NCBI GenBank assembly: GCA_024233215.1
Contig: JACKPW010000003.1
Location: forward strand, 375,180-439,179
Origin: Verrucomicrobiales bacterium
Lineage (GTDB): Bacteria > Verrucomicrobiota > Verrucomicrobiia > Limisphaerales > J093
Direction of reading: 5' to 3'
Length of the DNA: 64,000 nt
Position numbers and translations under genes: made by a program. A model generated the notes under the pieces. The model ran no database searches, was not told where the DNA came from, and saw nothing but the letters and a program-made list of their open reading frames with translations. Below, piece by piece: positions 33,394-42,696 of this stretch; position 1 is the first letter of the stretch; each line of letters starts with the position of its first letter.

Positions 33394-33713
33394 GGGCAAC
33401 AGGCCTGGCCTGGGGAGTGCACCCGGCTCGCGTGCTGTTCGACGCGGCCTCGCGTCGAACCTTGCTGGCAGCAGAACCGGGGGAGCGCGGCCGGCCCGGC
33501 CGTTTCAGTCGGGGGCTCGCCAGGTGGTCCATCGGTGAATGAACCGCTTTCGGAGAATGACCTGACGTCCCTTGGGATGCGCCCGGCGAGCCGCCGGCCA
33601 CGGCACGCGAGCCGCGTGCGCTCCCCTCCCGTGACAGGGGGCAGAACAGCATTGCGGGAAGCACCACACGGGGGCACATTCGGGCACCCGATCCTGAATG
33701 AAAGAGCTCTGTC
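33394..33713. other. Intergenic region with a strong hairpin
   Basis: No gene. GTTCGACGC (33437-33445) and GCGTCGAAC (33452-33460) form a perfect 9-bp stem with a 6-base loop and no T-run; it may be a transcript end of the DUF362/PQQ pair or a repeat. Confidence 0.4.
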
Positions 33714-36700
33714 ATGCGCACACCCCTCGTCTTCCTTGGTGTGATCGCGGTTGTCTCCGCGACCGGTCTTCTCGCCCAGAACCTCCTGCCCAACCCGGCC
33801 TTCGAAGAGCCGGCAACGGGCCGAGAGAGCGGAGGAGTTGACAATATCAAGAACCGACCCCTTGGGTGGACGCTTACCGGGTGCGCGGGCGGATGGCGGG
33901 CGGCGGGCACCAACCACGTGCTGGCGGTCGAGGGGGATGGGGCGGATTCCGGTTACTGGCGGACGCCGGATCTGGCGCTGAAGGCCGGGGGGCTTTACGC
34001 GCTGCACTTTCGGGCGCGTCGGTCGGCCGGGGCGAGTGGGGGATCGGCCATCGCCGGGACGAGTCGGGTGAACCGGGATTTCCGGCTGGATACGGACTGG
34101 CGTGATTACCGGTTCTTCTTCCGTCAGCCCGACAACGGCGCTCAGGACTACGTCCGGCTCGGCCAATGGCAGGTGAAGGGCGGGATCGAGTTCGACGACG
34201 TGGAGTTGGTGCCGGCGCTGGCGAGCCACGGTTCCTCTTTGGGTGAGGCCGAGACGATCCGAGACGGCGGCACCTATCGGTTTACGCCGAACCTCGGGTG
34301 GCTCGGGGCCAACTTCCACCGACCGCTCCAGCACTGCACCGCGACCTTCAACTCGGATCGCTGGGTGTTCTCGGCCGGTTCGGAAGTGGTCTATCGGTTC
34401 GCGTTGGACGATGTCGCTCAGACCAAGGCGCAGGTCAGCGTGGCGATCAACTATCACACCGCCGGCAGCTTGCATGTCGACGCGAGCAAGGACGGTGACG
34501 CGTGGATCTCCCTCGCCACTTTCGACGGCGAGAAGCGGGGCGGCGCATGCGACCTGCCAGCCGGCATGTTCCCGGCAGAAGAGGTCTTCGTGCGCCTGAG
34601 CACACCCGATCCCGGTACCTCGCTTCAGGTTAATCAGTGCGACTACGAGGCACATGTGGGTGAGAGGAACGGGCTGTACGGAGGGAACTACACCGGGAGT
34701 TCAGATCTCATGGAGGTGCTCCTGAACAGCCATGCGCTGGCTGTCTCGGATTTCAGCATCTCCAGAGGACGCGGCGACGGGCGTCTTGGACTTCGGGTGT
34801 TTCTCAGCAACCTCCCATCCAGCTTACTAGACAGCAGCGTCATCCTCGAAGCCGTGGGATCAAGTGGTCGCCGAACTTCCGCACCGCGACATCGAGTCAA
34901 CCAGCTGCCAGACGGGATGGGGGACAATAGTGGGGTTGGCATCGATCAACCCGGAGACTACCAACTGCTATGGACGCTTCGTTCCAGCCAGCAGGATGAA
35001 CTCCTGCGGCTCCGAACGTCCGTCACGGTCAATCACATGGATGACCCCCGTGCTACCGGGTATCCTCTGAAATCAGGTGACTGGGGAAGCCTTTGGTGGT
35101 GTGAAAGCGGGTTCAAGATTTCGCCCGGACGTGTTGACCCTTCCGAAGAGTCCACGGCACGGCCGATTACCATCAGTGCCGCAGGGGGAGAAACCGAGGC
35201 GGCGCAATTGGTGCTCTTTCCGCAACAGGATCTTGAACTGGCAGAAACCTCGACAACGCCATTCGTCCGGGATGACGGGGTGAGTTCACCGATCAGCCTC
35301 CATTTGTACGAGGTCGGCTACGTCGAAGTCACCACCCCAACCGACAACTCGTGCGAGCGGCGTATGTATCCGGACCCGCTACCGCCGCTGGAGCTGCCGT
35401 TCCAGTGGGAGGCCTGCTCAAGCCAGCCGCTCTGGCTCTCCTTCGAGATCCCGTGTGGGACGCCCCCAGGAGATTACGCCAGCAAGCTGCTGCTGAAGAT
35501 CGGCCGTCCAGAATCTTGGGAGACGTATGAAGTCCCGCTCGCCGTCCACGTTTACGACTTCGAACTCCCCCGCGAGACGCATCTGCGGAGCGCGCTTGGG
35601 TTGGGCACGTCGGAGATCAATCGCTACCACAAGCTGACCCAGCGCGAGGATCAGGTTGCGGTGTTCGCGAAGTATCTCCAGAACTTCGCCGAACACCGGA
35701 TCAGTCCGTATTCGTTCTTTGACTACGCGCCGATCAAGGTGTCGTTCGAGGGCGAAGGCGCGAGCAAACGGGCGAGTGTGGACTTCACCGAGTTCGATCT
35801 TTGGGCGGAACGGTGGTTGGATGGGAAAGGTCCCCTCACCCCGGCCCTCTCCCCCGGGGGGGGCGAGGGAGATGGTGGCAGTCCGTTCAACACATTTCGG
35901 TTGCCGTTGCGCGGGATGGGTGGCGGCACCTTCCACAGCCGGCATCTGGGCGAACTCGAGGGGTTCCAGGAAGGCACGCCGGAGCATGCGCGGTTGTTCA
36001 AGGATTACCTCGGCCAGGTCGAGGCACATCTGCGCGAGAAGGGCTGGCTGGACGAGGCGTTCACCTACTGGTTCGATGAGCCAGACCCGAAGGACTACGA
36101 ATTCGTCGTTGCTGGCCAGGATCGAATCAAGGCCGCCGCGCCCGGGCTCCAGCGGATGTTGACGGAGCAACCCGAACCCGCGCTCATGGGCCATGTCGAT
36201 ATCTGGTGCGGACTCACCCCGGAATGGACTCCTGAAGAGGTCCGCGCGCGGCGCGACGCCGGCGAGGAGGTATGGTGGTACATTTGCACCGGCCCGAAGG
36301 CACCTTACGTGACGGAGTTCATCGATCATCCGGGGACCGAGTTGCGGCTCTGGCCTTGGCAATCGTGGCAATACGGCGTCACCGGCATCCTCGTCTGGGC
36401 CACGATCTACTGGACCAGTCCACTCGCGTATCCCGATTCACTGCAGGATCCGTGGGAAGACCCGATGAGCTGGGTCAGCGGGTACGGTCGGCCGGTGGGG
36501 ACACGGAGCCCGTGGGGCAACGGCGATGGTCGCTTTCTCTATCCGCCACGACGCGATCCGAATACCGCCACCGAACCCTGCCTCGACGCCCCGATCAGCT
36601 CGATCCGTTGGGAGAACCTGCGGGACGGCATGGAAGACTACGAATACTTCTGGCTGCTCGACCAGGAGGTGAAACGCCTCTCCGGGTTGAAGCGTGCCTC

Positions 36701-36875
36701 GCTGGAACCGGTTCTTGTCGAGGCGCGCGGTTTGCTGGTGGTGCCGGAGGATGTGTCGAAGGACCTGACGCATTTCACGACCGATCCCCGGACGATCCTC
36801 GCGCACCGGGACAAGATCGCCCGGATGATCGAGCGACTGCGGGGGATCAACCCGGATACCGGATCTCGGCGCTGA
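33714..36875 (+). CDS. Secreted DUF4091 glycoside hydrolase-like protein
   Basis: A 1053-residue protein with a signal peptide (PLVFLGVIAVVSATGLLAQ). A carbohydrate-binding-like beta-sandwich (LLPNPAFEEPATG, ALHFRARRS, FDDVELVPA) is followed by further beta domains. A TIM-barrel-like part (DEPDPKDYEFV, ILVWATIYW) ends in the DUF4091 tail SSIRWENLRDGMEDYEYFWL near residue 970. DUF4091 proteins are predicted glycoside hydrolases. An in-frame repetitive insert lies at 35828-35935. Probable role: polysaccharide breakdown outside the cell. Confidence 0.85.
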   Translation: MRTPLVFLGVIAVVSATGLLAQNLLPNPAFEEPATGRESGGVDNIKNRPLGWTLTGCAGGWRAAGTNHVLAVEGDGADSGYWRTPDLALKAGGLYALHFRARRSAGASGGSAIAGTSRVNRDFRLDTDWRDYRFFFRQPDNGAQDYVRLGQWQVKGGIEFDDVELVPALASHGSSLGEAETIRDGGTYRFTPNLGWLGANFHRPLQHCTATFNSDRWVFSAGSEVVYRFALDDVAQTKAQVSVAINYHTAGSLHVDASKDGDAWISLATFDGEKRGGACDLPAGMFPAEEVFVRLSTPDPGTSLQVNQCDYEAHVGERNGLYGGNYTGSSDLMEVLLNSHALAVSDFSISRGRGDGRLGLRVFLSNLPSSLLDSSVILEAVGSSGRRTSAPRHRVNQLPDGMGDNSGVGIDQPGDYQLLWTLRSSQQDELLRLRTSVTVNHMDDPRATGYPLKSGDWGSLWWCESGFKISPGRVDPSEESTARPITISAAGGETEAAQLVLFPQQDLELAETSTTPFVRDDGVSSPISLHLYEVGYVEVTTPTDNSCERRMYPDPLPPLELPFQWEACSSQPLWLSFEIPCGTPPGDYASKLLLKIGRPESWETYEVPLAVHVYDFELPRETHLRSALGLGTSEINRYHKLTQREDQVAVFAKYLQNFAEHRISPYSFFDYAPIKVSFEGEGASKRASVDFTEFDLWAERWLDGKGPLTPALSPGGGEGDGGSPFNTFRLPLRGMGGGTFHSRHLGELEGFQEGTPEHARLFKDYLGQVEAHLREKGWLDEAFTYWFDEPDPKDYEFVVAGQDRIKAAAPGLQRMLTEQPEPALMGHVDIWCGLTPEWTPEEVRARRDAGEEVWWYICTGPKAPYVTEFIDHPGTELRLWPWQSWQYGVTGILVWATIYWTSPLAYPDSLQDPWEDPMSWVSGYGRPVGTRSPWGNGDGRFLYPPRRDPNTATEPCLDAPISSIRWENLRDGMEDYEYFWLLDQEVKRLSGLKRASLEPVLVEARGLLVVPEDVSKDLTHFTTDPRTILAHRDKIARMIERLRGINPDTGSRR
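35828..35935 (+). repeat. Repeat element inserted in frame within the DUF4091 gene
   Basis: It encodes GPLTPALSPGGGEGDGG and a short tail, the tell-tale translation of a CCCTCACCCCGGCCCTCTCC repeat normally found between genes. It sits between conserved-looking FDLWAERWLDGK and SRHLGELEGF without breaking the frame, adding roughly 30 residues, probably as a surface loop. Confidence 0.65.
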
Positions 36876-36950
36876 GTACTCCGCGCTGAGGGGGCCTCGC
36901 GCACAGACGCAGAGACGCAGTGGTGGGAAGTGGGGAACCGACCTTCCCAG

Positions 36951-37029
36951 CGAGCGACGGGGTCGGTCCTGCAGGTCTTGGCGGCACGTTCCCCGCCAAT
37001 ACTGAGGACTGAGCCCAGAGCGGCCGAAC
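36951..37029. repeat. REP-like palindrome, copy 1
   Basis: An imperfect palindrome: GAGCGACGGGGTCGGTCCTG, a central TTGGCGGC...CCCCGCCAAT, then TGAGGACTGAGCCCAGAGCG. The reverse complement of 38423-38502 matches it along nearly the whole length. Confidence 0.8.
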
Positions 37030-37093
37030 GTTCGCGCTGCGAGGTTCAGTTTTGACTTTGCGGGGCGGGTGCAGCGCATAGGCTGCGGGTCGC

Positions 37094-37702
37094 ATGGCGG
37101 AATCCGGAGAGAACACACTGGAGGAGCTGCTCGCCGAGTACGGGCGGCTGTTCCGCGATTTTGACGATCTGACCCTGGCCCGCTGGATGTCCCAGACGCT
37201 GGGGCAGTTTCAGGGGCGCGGGCTCCGGTTGTCGCACCCGCTGGTGGCCGCATATCGGTTGGCGGCGACCGTGGCCAACGACCGCAGCATCTGGCACAAG
37301 CGGTTGGTGTCGTTGCCCCTGGGCTATCCCGTGGGCGAATGCTGTGGGGCGCCGATGCTGCCTCTGCTCAGCCGGGATGTGCTCGAATCGGGGTTGGTCT
37401 GCATGCACTGCAACGAGACGGCCGTGGCCCTGGACGATCTGCCGGCGGAGTTGCAGCCGATGCTCCGGGGGTGGGCGGAGGAGTATGGCCCGGTGCATGC
37501 GGTGGCCCATTGGGATGAGACCCGCCAGAAGCGCGAGAACGACTACGACCAGGCCTTCGAGGAGGCTGCGTCCAAGGCGGAAACCCTGCTGTCCTTTGCC
37601 GGCAATCAGATGGTCCCGCGCCTGCTGGAGTCGCTCCCCGCCCTGATCTGGGAGGATCAGGACGAGTGTCTCGAGGTGCGCCCGGAAGACGTGCGGCTCT
37701 GA
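37094..37702 (+). CDS. Conserved hypothetical protein with Cys4 zinc site
   Basis: A 202-residue protein of unknown function. The centre, YPVGECCGAPMLPLL then GLVCMHCNETA, places Cys83/84 and Cys103/106 as a zinc-ribbon-like site. Flanking regions are helical and acidic. No operon partner: the next gene is convergent, 7 nt away. Confidence 0.7.
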   Translation: MAESGENTLEELLAEYGRLFRDFDDLTLARWMSQTLGQFQGRGLRLSHPLVAAYRLAATVANDRSIWHKRLVSLPLGYPVGECCGAPMLPLLSRDVLESGLVCMHCNETAVALDDLPAELQPMLRGWAEEYGPVHAVAHWDETRQKRENDYDQAFEEAASKAETLLSFAGNQMVPRLLESLPALIWEDQDECLEVRPEDVRL

Positions 37703-37709
37703 GCCGGCA

Positions 37710-38351
37710 CTACCCGGTGGTGGGTTCCGCTGCTGCCAGGGAGTGGCGCGCCGCGGGGAAACGGCGGTTCCACGCCCAAAGCACGGCCAGCATCGCCAGC
37801 GCGCCCAGGGTGTCGAAGCCCACGTCACGCAGCGTGGCCTGTCGGGAGGGGGTGAAGGACTGGTGCCACTCGTCGGAAAGGGCGTAGACCGCACACACCA
37901 GGAGCGCCTTGCCGGCCGCCTGCCAGGACCAGCGCCAGCATCGCGGGTTGAAACCGCGGAAACGGGCGGAGGCGACCAGGTATGCGAGCACGGCGTACTC
38001 TCCCATGTGGGCGCATTTGCGAATGGCGAACCGCACCTGATCGACGGCGGCCTCCGAGATCCCGGGAATCAGCCAGTGCAGGAACGGTCCGATGAAGCGC
38101 GAGGTGTGGTTGTCGGCGAGGAGATCGGTGGAACCGATGAAGATCAGTGCCATCCAGACTGCTGCCGGCAACCAGCCCAGCCAGGTTCGGTGTGTCGTGC
38201 CCACCCGCGAATGAGAGGGGCACCGGGGCTTCCATGCAACCTGCAAGTGCGGGGAGCGCCGCCGGAACGTGCCACCAACTTCGTGTTGCACCTGCAACAC
38301 GGAGTTGCGGGTGGTGGACGCGGAGCCTGGCGCATCGGCTCCGGCGATCAC
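37710..38351 (-). CDS. VanZ-family membrane protein
   Basis: Up to 213 residues. The VanZ core is clear: AVWMALIFIGSTDLL, RKCAHMGEYAVLAYLV and DEWHQSFTPSRQATLRDVGFD, with four likely membrane helices. The first 50 residues are atypical and overlap repeat-like DNA, so the true start is probably a GTG near 38204. VanZ-like proteins are envelope proteins of unclear function, linked in one case to teicoplanin resistance. Confidence 0.8.
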   Translation of the reverse strand: MIAGADAPGSASTTRNSVLQVQHEVGGTFRRRSPHLQVAWKPRCPSHSRVGTTHRTWLGWLPAAVWMALIFIGSTDLLADNHTSRFIGPFLHWLIPGISEAAVDQVRFAIRKCAHMGEYAVLAYLVASARFRGFNPRCWRWSWQAAGKALLVCAVYALSDEWHQSFTPSRQATLRDVGFDTLGALAMLAVLWAWNRRFPAARHSLAAAEPTTG

Positions 38352-38367
38352 GCCTTCCGATCGTCTC

Positions 38368-38422
38368 CGGGTTCAGAGGGAGTCCCCTTTCGCGAATGCG
38401 CATGCAATGGGACCGTGAACCT
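38368..38422. repeat. Dispersed repeat (GTTCAGNGGGAGTCCC family), copy 1
   Basis: GGGTTCAGAGGGAGTCCCCT, then TTCGCGAATGCGCATGCAATGG and GACCGTGAACCT, recurs at 63171-63224 with scattered changes. It lies directly beside REP copy 2. Confidence 0.65.
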
Positions 38423-38502
38423 GTTCGGCCGCTCGGGGGTCAGTCCTCACTATCGGCGGAGGAAGCGCCGCCAATCGCTGCAGGACTGACCCCGTCGCTC
38501 GG
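38423..38502. repeat. REP-like palindrome, copy 2 (inverted)
   Basis: The reverse complement matches 36951-37029; the two arms carry CAGTCCT and AGGACTG. It lies between the VanZ gene and the POT transporter gene. Confidence 0.8.
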
Positions 38503-38563
38503 TTCAGGGAGAGGCCAAAAACGGCTGGCCGGGGCCGGCGGCTTCGGGTAGAGAACTGGCCCT

Positions 38564-40348
38564 GTGACGCAGACCAGCCAGACTGCCAGGCCGGAGCACG
38601 ACCGGTTCCCGTCGCAGGCCCGCTACGTGCTCGGGAACGAGGCCGCGGAGCGGTACAGCTACTACGGGATGAAGGGCATCCTCGCCCTCTACATCACCAA
38701 CGTGCTGATCATGTCGCAGGACCAGGCGACGCAGATCATTCACCTCTTCAGCTTTGTCAACTACTTCATGCCCATCCTGGGGGGCTGGGTGTCCGAGCGG
38801 TTTTGGGGCCGCTACAAGACGATCCTCTGGATCTCACTTTCCTATTGTGCCGGCCACGGCGTGCTGGCGTTGAGCGACGCCTTCGTCACGGTGGACGCGA
38901 AGACGATCTGTCTCTACGTGGGGCTGGGGCTGATTGCGTTCGGATCGGGGGGCATCAAGCCGTGTGTGTCGGCCTTCATGGGGGACCAGTTCGGTCCCGA
39001 ACGCCGTCACCTGCTGCCGAAGGCGTATGCGGCGTTCTACTGGTCGATCAACCTCGGTTCCACGGCGGCGTTTCTGACCATCCCCTACATCCGGAAGGAA
39101 TGGGGTTACAGTTGGGCGTTCGGCGTGCCGGGCATTGCGATGGCGGTGGCGACGTTCGTTTTCTGGCTGGGGACGAGCAAGTACGTGATGGTGCCGCCCA
39201 CCTCGAAGACGAAATCGGCGGGTTTCTTCCGGGTCTTTCTCTTTGCGCTGTCCAACCGTCGCAACCGGCAGGCGGGACAGAAGTTCTGGGACCCGGCGCG
39301 GGCACGCTTCAAGGATTCCGAAGTGGATGCCGCGGCCTCATTGGGTCCGATCCTGATGGTGTTCGCCCTGGCGCCGGTGTTCTGGGCGCTTTTCGATCAG
39401 ACCTTTTCGACCTGGGTGCTGCAGGGGGAGATGATGCGTCCGGCGTATCTGCGTGCGGCCGATTTCAAGCCCTCGGACGTGGGCGACCCCGGGCTGTTTC
39501 TGGCTCAGGCCCGCAGTGGGACGAACGCCGTGATGGCGTCGATCTGGGAGGCGGTGCCGGAACCGGAGAAAAGCAGGATGGCGGAGGCGGGGGCCGCAGT
39601 GCCGGACCTGCAGGCGGCGGTGGCCGAAGGATTGAACCGGTTGCTTGCGGGGGCGTCGTTGTTCCGCGCGGATGTCTTCGACACCAACGCGCTTGGCCCG
39701 GAGACCTTGTTGACCCTGCGGGCACCGCCGGATCCGGAGGTGACGGCGCGGGTGAACCGCCTCCTGATTGAGGACACCTTTCCCGACAGCATCGTCCGCT
39801 CCTACCGCATCGGTCCCGAGGAGATGCTCGCGGCGAACCCAATCTTCGTGATGATCTTCGTGCCGATCATGAGCATCCTGGTGTATCCCCTGCTCGGGCG
39901 GTTCGCGACGCCGTTGAAGCGCATGTCGGCGGGCATGTTCCTGGCCGCCGGGTCGTTTGTGATCGTGGCGTGGATGCAGGTTCGGATCGACGGCGGGGCC
40001 CAGTTGAGCATTCTCTGGCAGACCCTGCCCTACGTGGTGCTGACCATCGCCGAGGTGCTGTTCTCCACCACCGGCCTGGAGTTTGCGTTCCGCGAGGCGG
40101 CTCCCTCCATGAAGAGCATCATCACCGGGTTCTGGAACCTCACAGTGGCTTTCGGCAACCTGTTGGTGACCGTGGTGACCGGGATTGCCGACCACGTTCT
40201 GGGCGACGGGACGGGCGGGCATGATGTCGCGGTGTCGCCCCAGATGTTCCTGTTCTATGCCGGCCTGACCTTCGTGGTGGCGATTGCGTTCAGTGTGATT
40301 GCCTCATTCTACCGCTACCGCGACAGCGAAGCGGCCCGGGGGCATTGA
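38564..40348 (+). CDS. POT-family proton-dependent oligopeptide transporter
   Basis: A 594-residue inner-membrane protein. The POT signature region is LGNEAAERYSYYGMKGILALY (the ExxERFxYYG position reads EAAERYSYYG), followed by AFGSGGIKPCVSAFMGDQF and AAFYWSINLGS, all typical of PTR2/POT transporters. About 12 membrane helices, with a long loop (about residues 285-410) between halves. It imports di- and tripeptides with protons. The start is GTG. Confidence 0.9.
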   Translation: MTQTSQTARPEHDRFPSQARYVLGNEAAERYSYYGMKGILALYITNVLIMSQDQATQIIHLFSFVNYFMPILGGWVSERFWGRYKTILWISLSYCAGHGVLALSDAFVTVDAKTICLYVGLGLIAFGSGGIKPCVSAFMGDQFGPERRHLLPKAYAAFYWSINLGSTAAFLTIPYIRKEWGYSWAFGVPGIAMAVATFVFWLGTSKYVMVPPTSKTKSAGFFRVFLFALSNRRNRQAGQKFWDPARARFKDSEVDAAASLGPILMVFALAPVFWALFDQTFSTWVLQGEMMRPAYLRAADFKPSDVGDPGLFLAQARSGTNAVMASIWEAVPEPEKSRMAEAGAAVPDLQAAVAEGLNRLLAGASLFRADVFDTNALGPETLLTLRAPPDPEVTARVNRLLIEDTFPDSIVRSYRIGPEEMLAANPIFVMIFVPIMSILVYPLLGRFATPLKRMSAGMFLAAGSFVIVAWMQVRIDGGAQLSILWQTLPYVVLTIAEVLFSTTGLEFAFREAAPSMKSIITGFWNLTVAFGNLLVTVVTGIADHVLGDGTGGHDVAVSPQMFLFYAGLTFVVAIAFSVIASFYRYRDSEAARGH

Positions 40349-40358
40349 AGGGGGGCGG

Positions 40359-40478
40359 GAATGGGAGATGGGAGTTGGGGAATCGGAGATAGGAAATGGG
40401 GCATGGGGGAGCGAGGATGGAAGATCGAGGATCGAGGATGGATGCCATCTTCCTGCCTCCATGTTCCATCCTCGCTCT
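40359..40478. repeat. Low-complexity repeat (GAGGATGGAAGATCGAGGATC type)
   Basis: Near-tandem GGGAGATGGGAGTTGGGGAA and GAGGATCGAGGATG units, followed by an inverted part (CATCCTCGCTC). It is intergenic and of a kind scattered in verrucomicrobial genomes. Confidence 0.6.
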
Positions 40479-40524
40479 TTGCTCTTCATGCCGAGGTGGC
40501 TGATTTGGATCCGGATTTCCAGCG

Positions 40525-41202
40525 ATGACTGACGTCCGGTCAGAGACGAAGAAACCCAGTTGGCTGACGCCGAGTGCCGGGGCCTTGATTCTGGCGAACC
40601 TGGTGCCGCTCGGCGGGGTGCTGTTTTTTGGCTGGAAGGTCTTTCCGTTGATGCTGATCTTCTGGATCGAGAACCTGATCGTGGGGTTCTTCAACGCGTT
40701 GAAGATGCTGACGGCCATGCCGCAGGAAGCGGCGGCCTGGAAGGCCAAGCTCTTCCTGGTGCCGTTCTTCTGCGCGCACTACGGGATCTTCTGCCTGGTC
40801 CATGGCATGTTTGTGATCGCGTTGTTTGGCGGGCCTTTGCAGGGGGGCGGTTTTCCCTCGGCGGGCACGGTGATCGACCGGATGCGGGAGGAGGGATTGT
40901 TCTGGGCGGTGGCGGCGCTCGTGGTGAGCCATGGGTTTTCGTTTGTGACGAACTATCTCGGGAAGGGGGAGTATCGCCGGCCCGGGCTGGACACCCTCAT
41001 GGTGGGGCCGTACGGGCGGATCGTGGTGTTGCATGTGGCCCTTCTGCTGGGCGGCGGGGTCATGATGCTCCTGAACTCGCCGGCCCTGGGTCTGGCGTTG
41101 CTCGTTGCCGGGAAGGTGGTGCTCGACCTGAAGGCCCATCTTTGGGAGCGACGCAAGCTCGCCGCACAACCTGCCGTCGATGCAGTGGCCGACCCGTCGT
41201 GA
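40525..41202 (+). CDS. DUF6498 membrane protein
   Basis: A 225-residue protein with five or six membrane helices (AGALILANLVPLGGVLFFGW, LIFWIENLIVGFFNALKML, FFCAHYGIFCLVHGMFVIAL). The FWxENxxxGxxNxxKM and HYGxFxxxHG motifs mark the DUF6498 family, function unknown. The MFS gene follows 13 nt downstream. Confidence 0.8.
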   Translation: MTDVRSETKKPSWLTPSAGALILANLVPLGGVLFFGWKVFPLMLIFWIENLIVGFFNALKMLTAMPQEAAAWKAKLFLVPFFCAHYGIFCLVHGMFVIALFGGPLQGGGFPSAGTVIDRMREEGLFWAVAALVVSHGFSFVTNYLGKGEYRRPGLDTLMVGPYGRIVVLHVALLLGGGVMMLLNSPALGLALLVAGKVVLDLKAHLWERRKLAAQPAVDAVADPS

Positions 41203-41215
41203 CCCCCGGCGTGTA

Positions 41216-42568
41216 ATGACGAATCCCTCCCCCCAGCGCCCGCCTGATCTACCCGGACTCCGACACGCCTTTGGGTTCGCGGTCTTCAATGCGTTGTCCT
41301 ACCAGATCGTGCTGGGCAGCCCGATGATTCTCTATGCGAAGAGCCTCGGGGCGGGGGCGACGGTGCTGGGGGTCGTGGCGGGGATGATGCCGTTGCTGGT
41401 GATCTTCCAGATTCCGGCGGCGAGCCATGTGCCGCGGCTGGGTTACCGGCGGTTCATGGTGTCGGGGTGGAGCCTCCGGGTGATGTTCATCTTCCTGATG
41501 GCGATGGTGCCGCTGACGTCGGGATTTCTGCGGGAGATGGGCCGGTTGTCGCTCCTGCTCCTGCTGCTCTTTGGATTCAACCTGTCCCGCGGCATTTCCA
41601 GCGCCGCCTGGCTGCCCTGGATCACGAATCTGGTGCCCGGGGAATCGCGGGGCTGGTATCTCGCGCGGGAATCCGCCTGCGCCAACCTGGCCAGCGCGGT
41701 GACGTTGTTGCTGGCGGCGGCCACGCTGGGGGAACAACCGGCCGCCTGGCAGTATGCCGCGACCTTCCTGTTCAGCGCCTCGATGGGGGCGCTGAGCCTC
41801 TGGTTCCTGCGGCGCATTCCGGACACACCGTGTGTCGAGACCGAAAGCCGCAGTCGCGAACCCGTTCCTTGGCGGGCCATCGCGGCGCATCCACCGTTTC
41901 GGAAGCTGCTTCGCCTGAATGTGGCGTGGTCGGTGGCGTATGGGGGCATGACCGCGTTCACCGTGGCGTACCTGAAGGTGTTCGCGGGCATGTCCTCGGG
42001 CTGGATTCTGGCGGCCACCGCGATTTCCTCCCTGGGGGGACTCGGTGGCCTCGTGCTGTTTGGGTCGCGCCTGGACCGGCACGGCAGCCGACCGGTCTTG
42101 CTGCTGTGCGTGATCGGGTGGATGGCGGTGGCCGGACTTTGGGCGATGATCGCCGGTGGCTGGATGCGTCCGGGCCTGGGGGTGGTGATTGCCCTGCAGG
42201 TGGCGATGGGGCTTGGGTATGCCGTTTTCTCGATGGCGAACACGCGACTGGCGATGGCGGTGGCGCCGGCGATGGGACGCAGCCATTTCTTTGCGCTGTT
42301 CTCGGTGGTCAGCAACCTGACGCTCGGCATCTCGCCGGTGTTGTGGGGCCTGTTGATCGATGGTTGGGCCGATCGGACGCTTGGCGTGGGGGGATTTGAG
42401 GTGAACCGCTACAGCCTGTTTTACCTGCTGGCGACGGTTGCCTTCGGGGTGACGCTGGGATTGAGCCGCCGGTTGGACGAACCGACGGCCGGGCGTTTGC
42501 CGCACCTGATCCAGGACCTGCTGGCGCGGCGTCCCCTCCGGGGCTGGATGCGGCTCTGGCCCCGGTAA
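41216..42568 (+). CDS. MFS transporter
   Basis: A 450-residue protein with about 12 membrane helices in the MFS layout (FNALSYQIVLGSPMILYAK, LGVVAGMMPLLVIFQIPA, GWYLARESACANLASAV, VVSNLTLGISPVLWGLLID). Substrate unknown. The ATG at 41216 is used; upstream in-frame sequence overlaps the preceding gene. Probably co-transcribed with the DUF6498 gene. Confidence 0.85.
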   Translation: MTNPSPQRPPDLPGLRHAFGFAVFNALSYQIVLGSPMILYAKSLGAGATVLGVVAGMMPLLVIFQIPAASHVPRLGYRRFMVSGWSLRVMFIFLMAMVPLTSGFLREMGRLSLLLLLLFGFNLSRGISSAAWLPWITNLVPGESRGWYLARESACANLASAVTLLLAAATLGEQPAAWQYAATFLFSASMGALSLWFLRRIPDTPCVETESRSREPVPWRAIAAHPPFRKLLRLNVAWSVAYGGMTAFTVAYLKVFAGMSSGWILAATAISSLGGLGGLVLFGSRLDRHGSRPVLLLCVIGWMAVAGLWAMIAGGWMRPGLGVVIALQVAMGLGYAVFSMANTRLAMAVAPAMGRSHFFALFSVVSNLTLGISPVLWGLLIDGWADRTLGVGGFEVNRYSLFYLLATVAFGVTLGLSRRLDEPTAGRLPHLIQDLLARRPLRGWMRLWPR

Positions 42569-42696
42569 CCCGGGGTGCGGTCCGGGTCGCTATCAGTGTG
42601 ACTAAGCCGCACTATTACCATTCAAATTCTTCCCGTTGCAGTGTTGGCGAAGCCGGATTACTTTTGCGCCTGCTACGCGACAACCGGACCTGTCAC

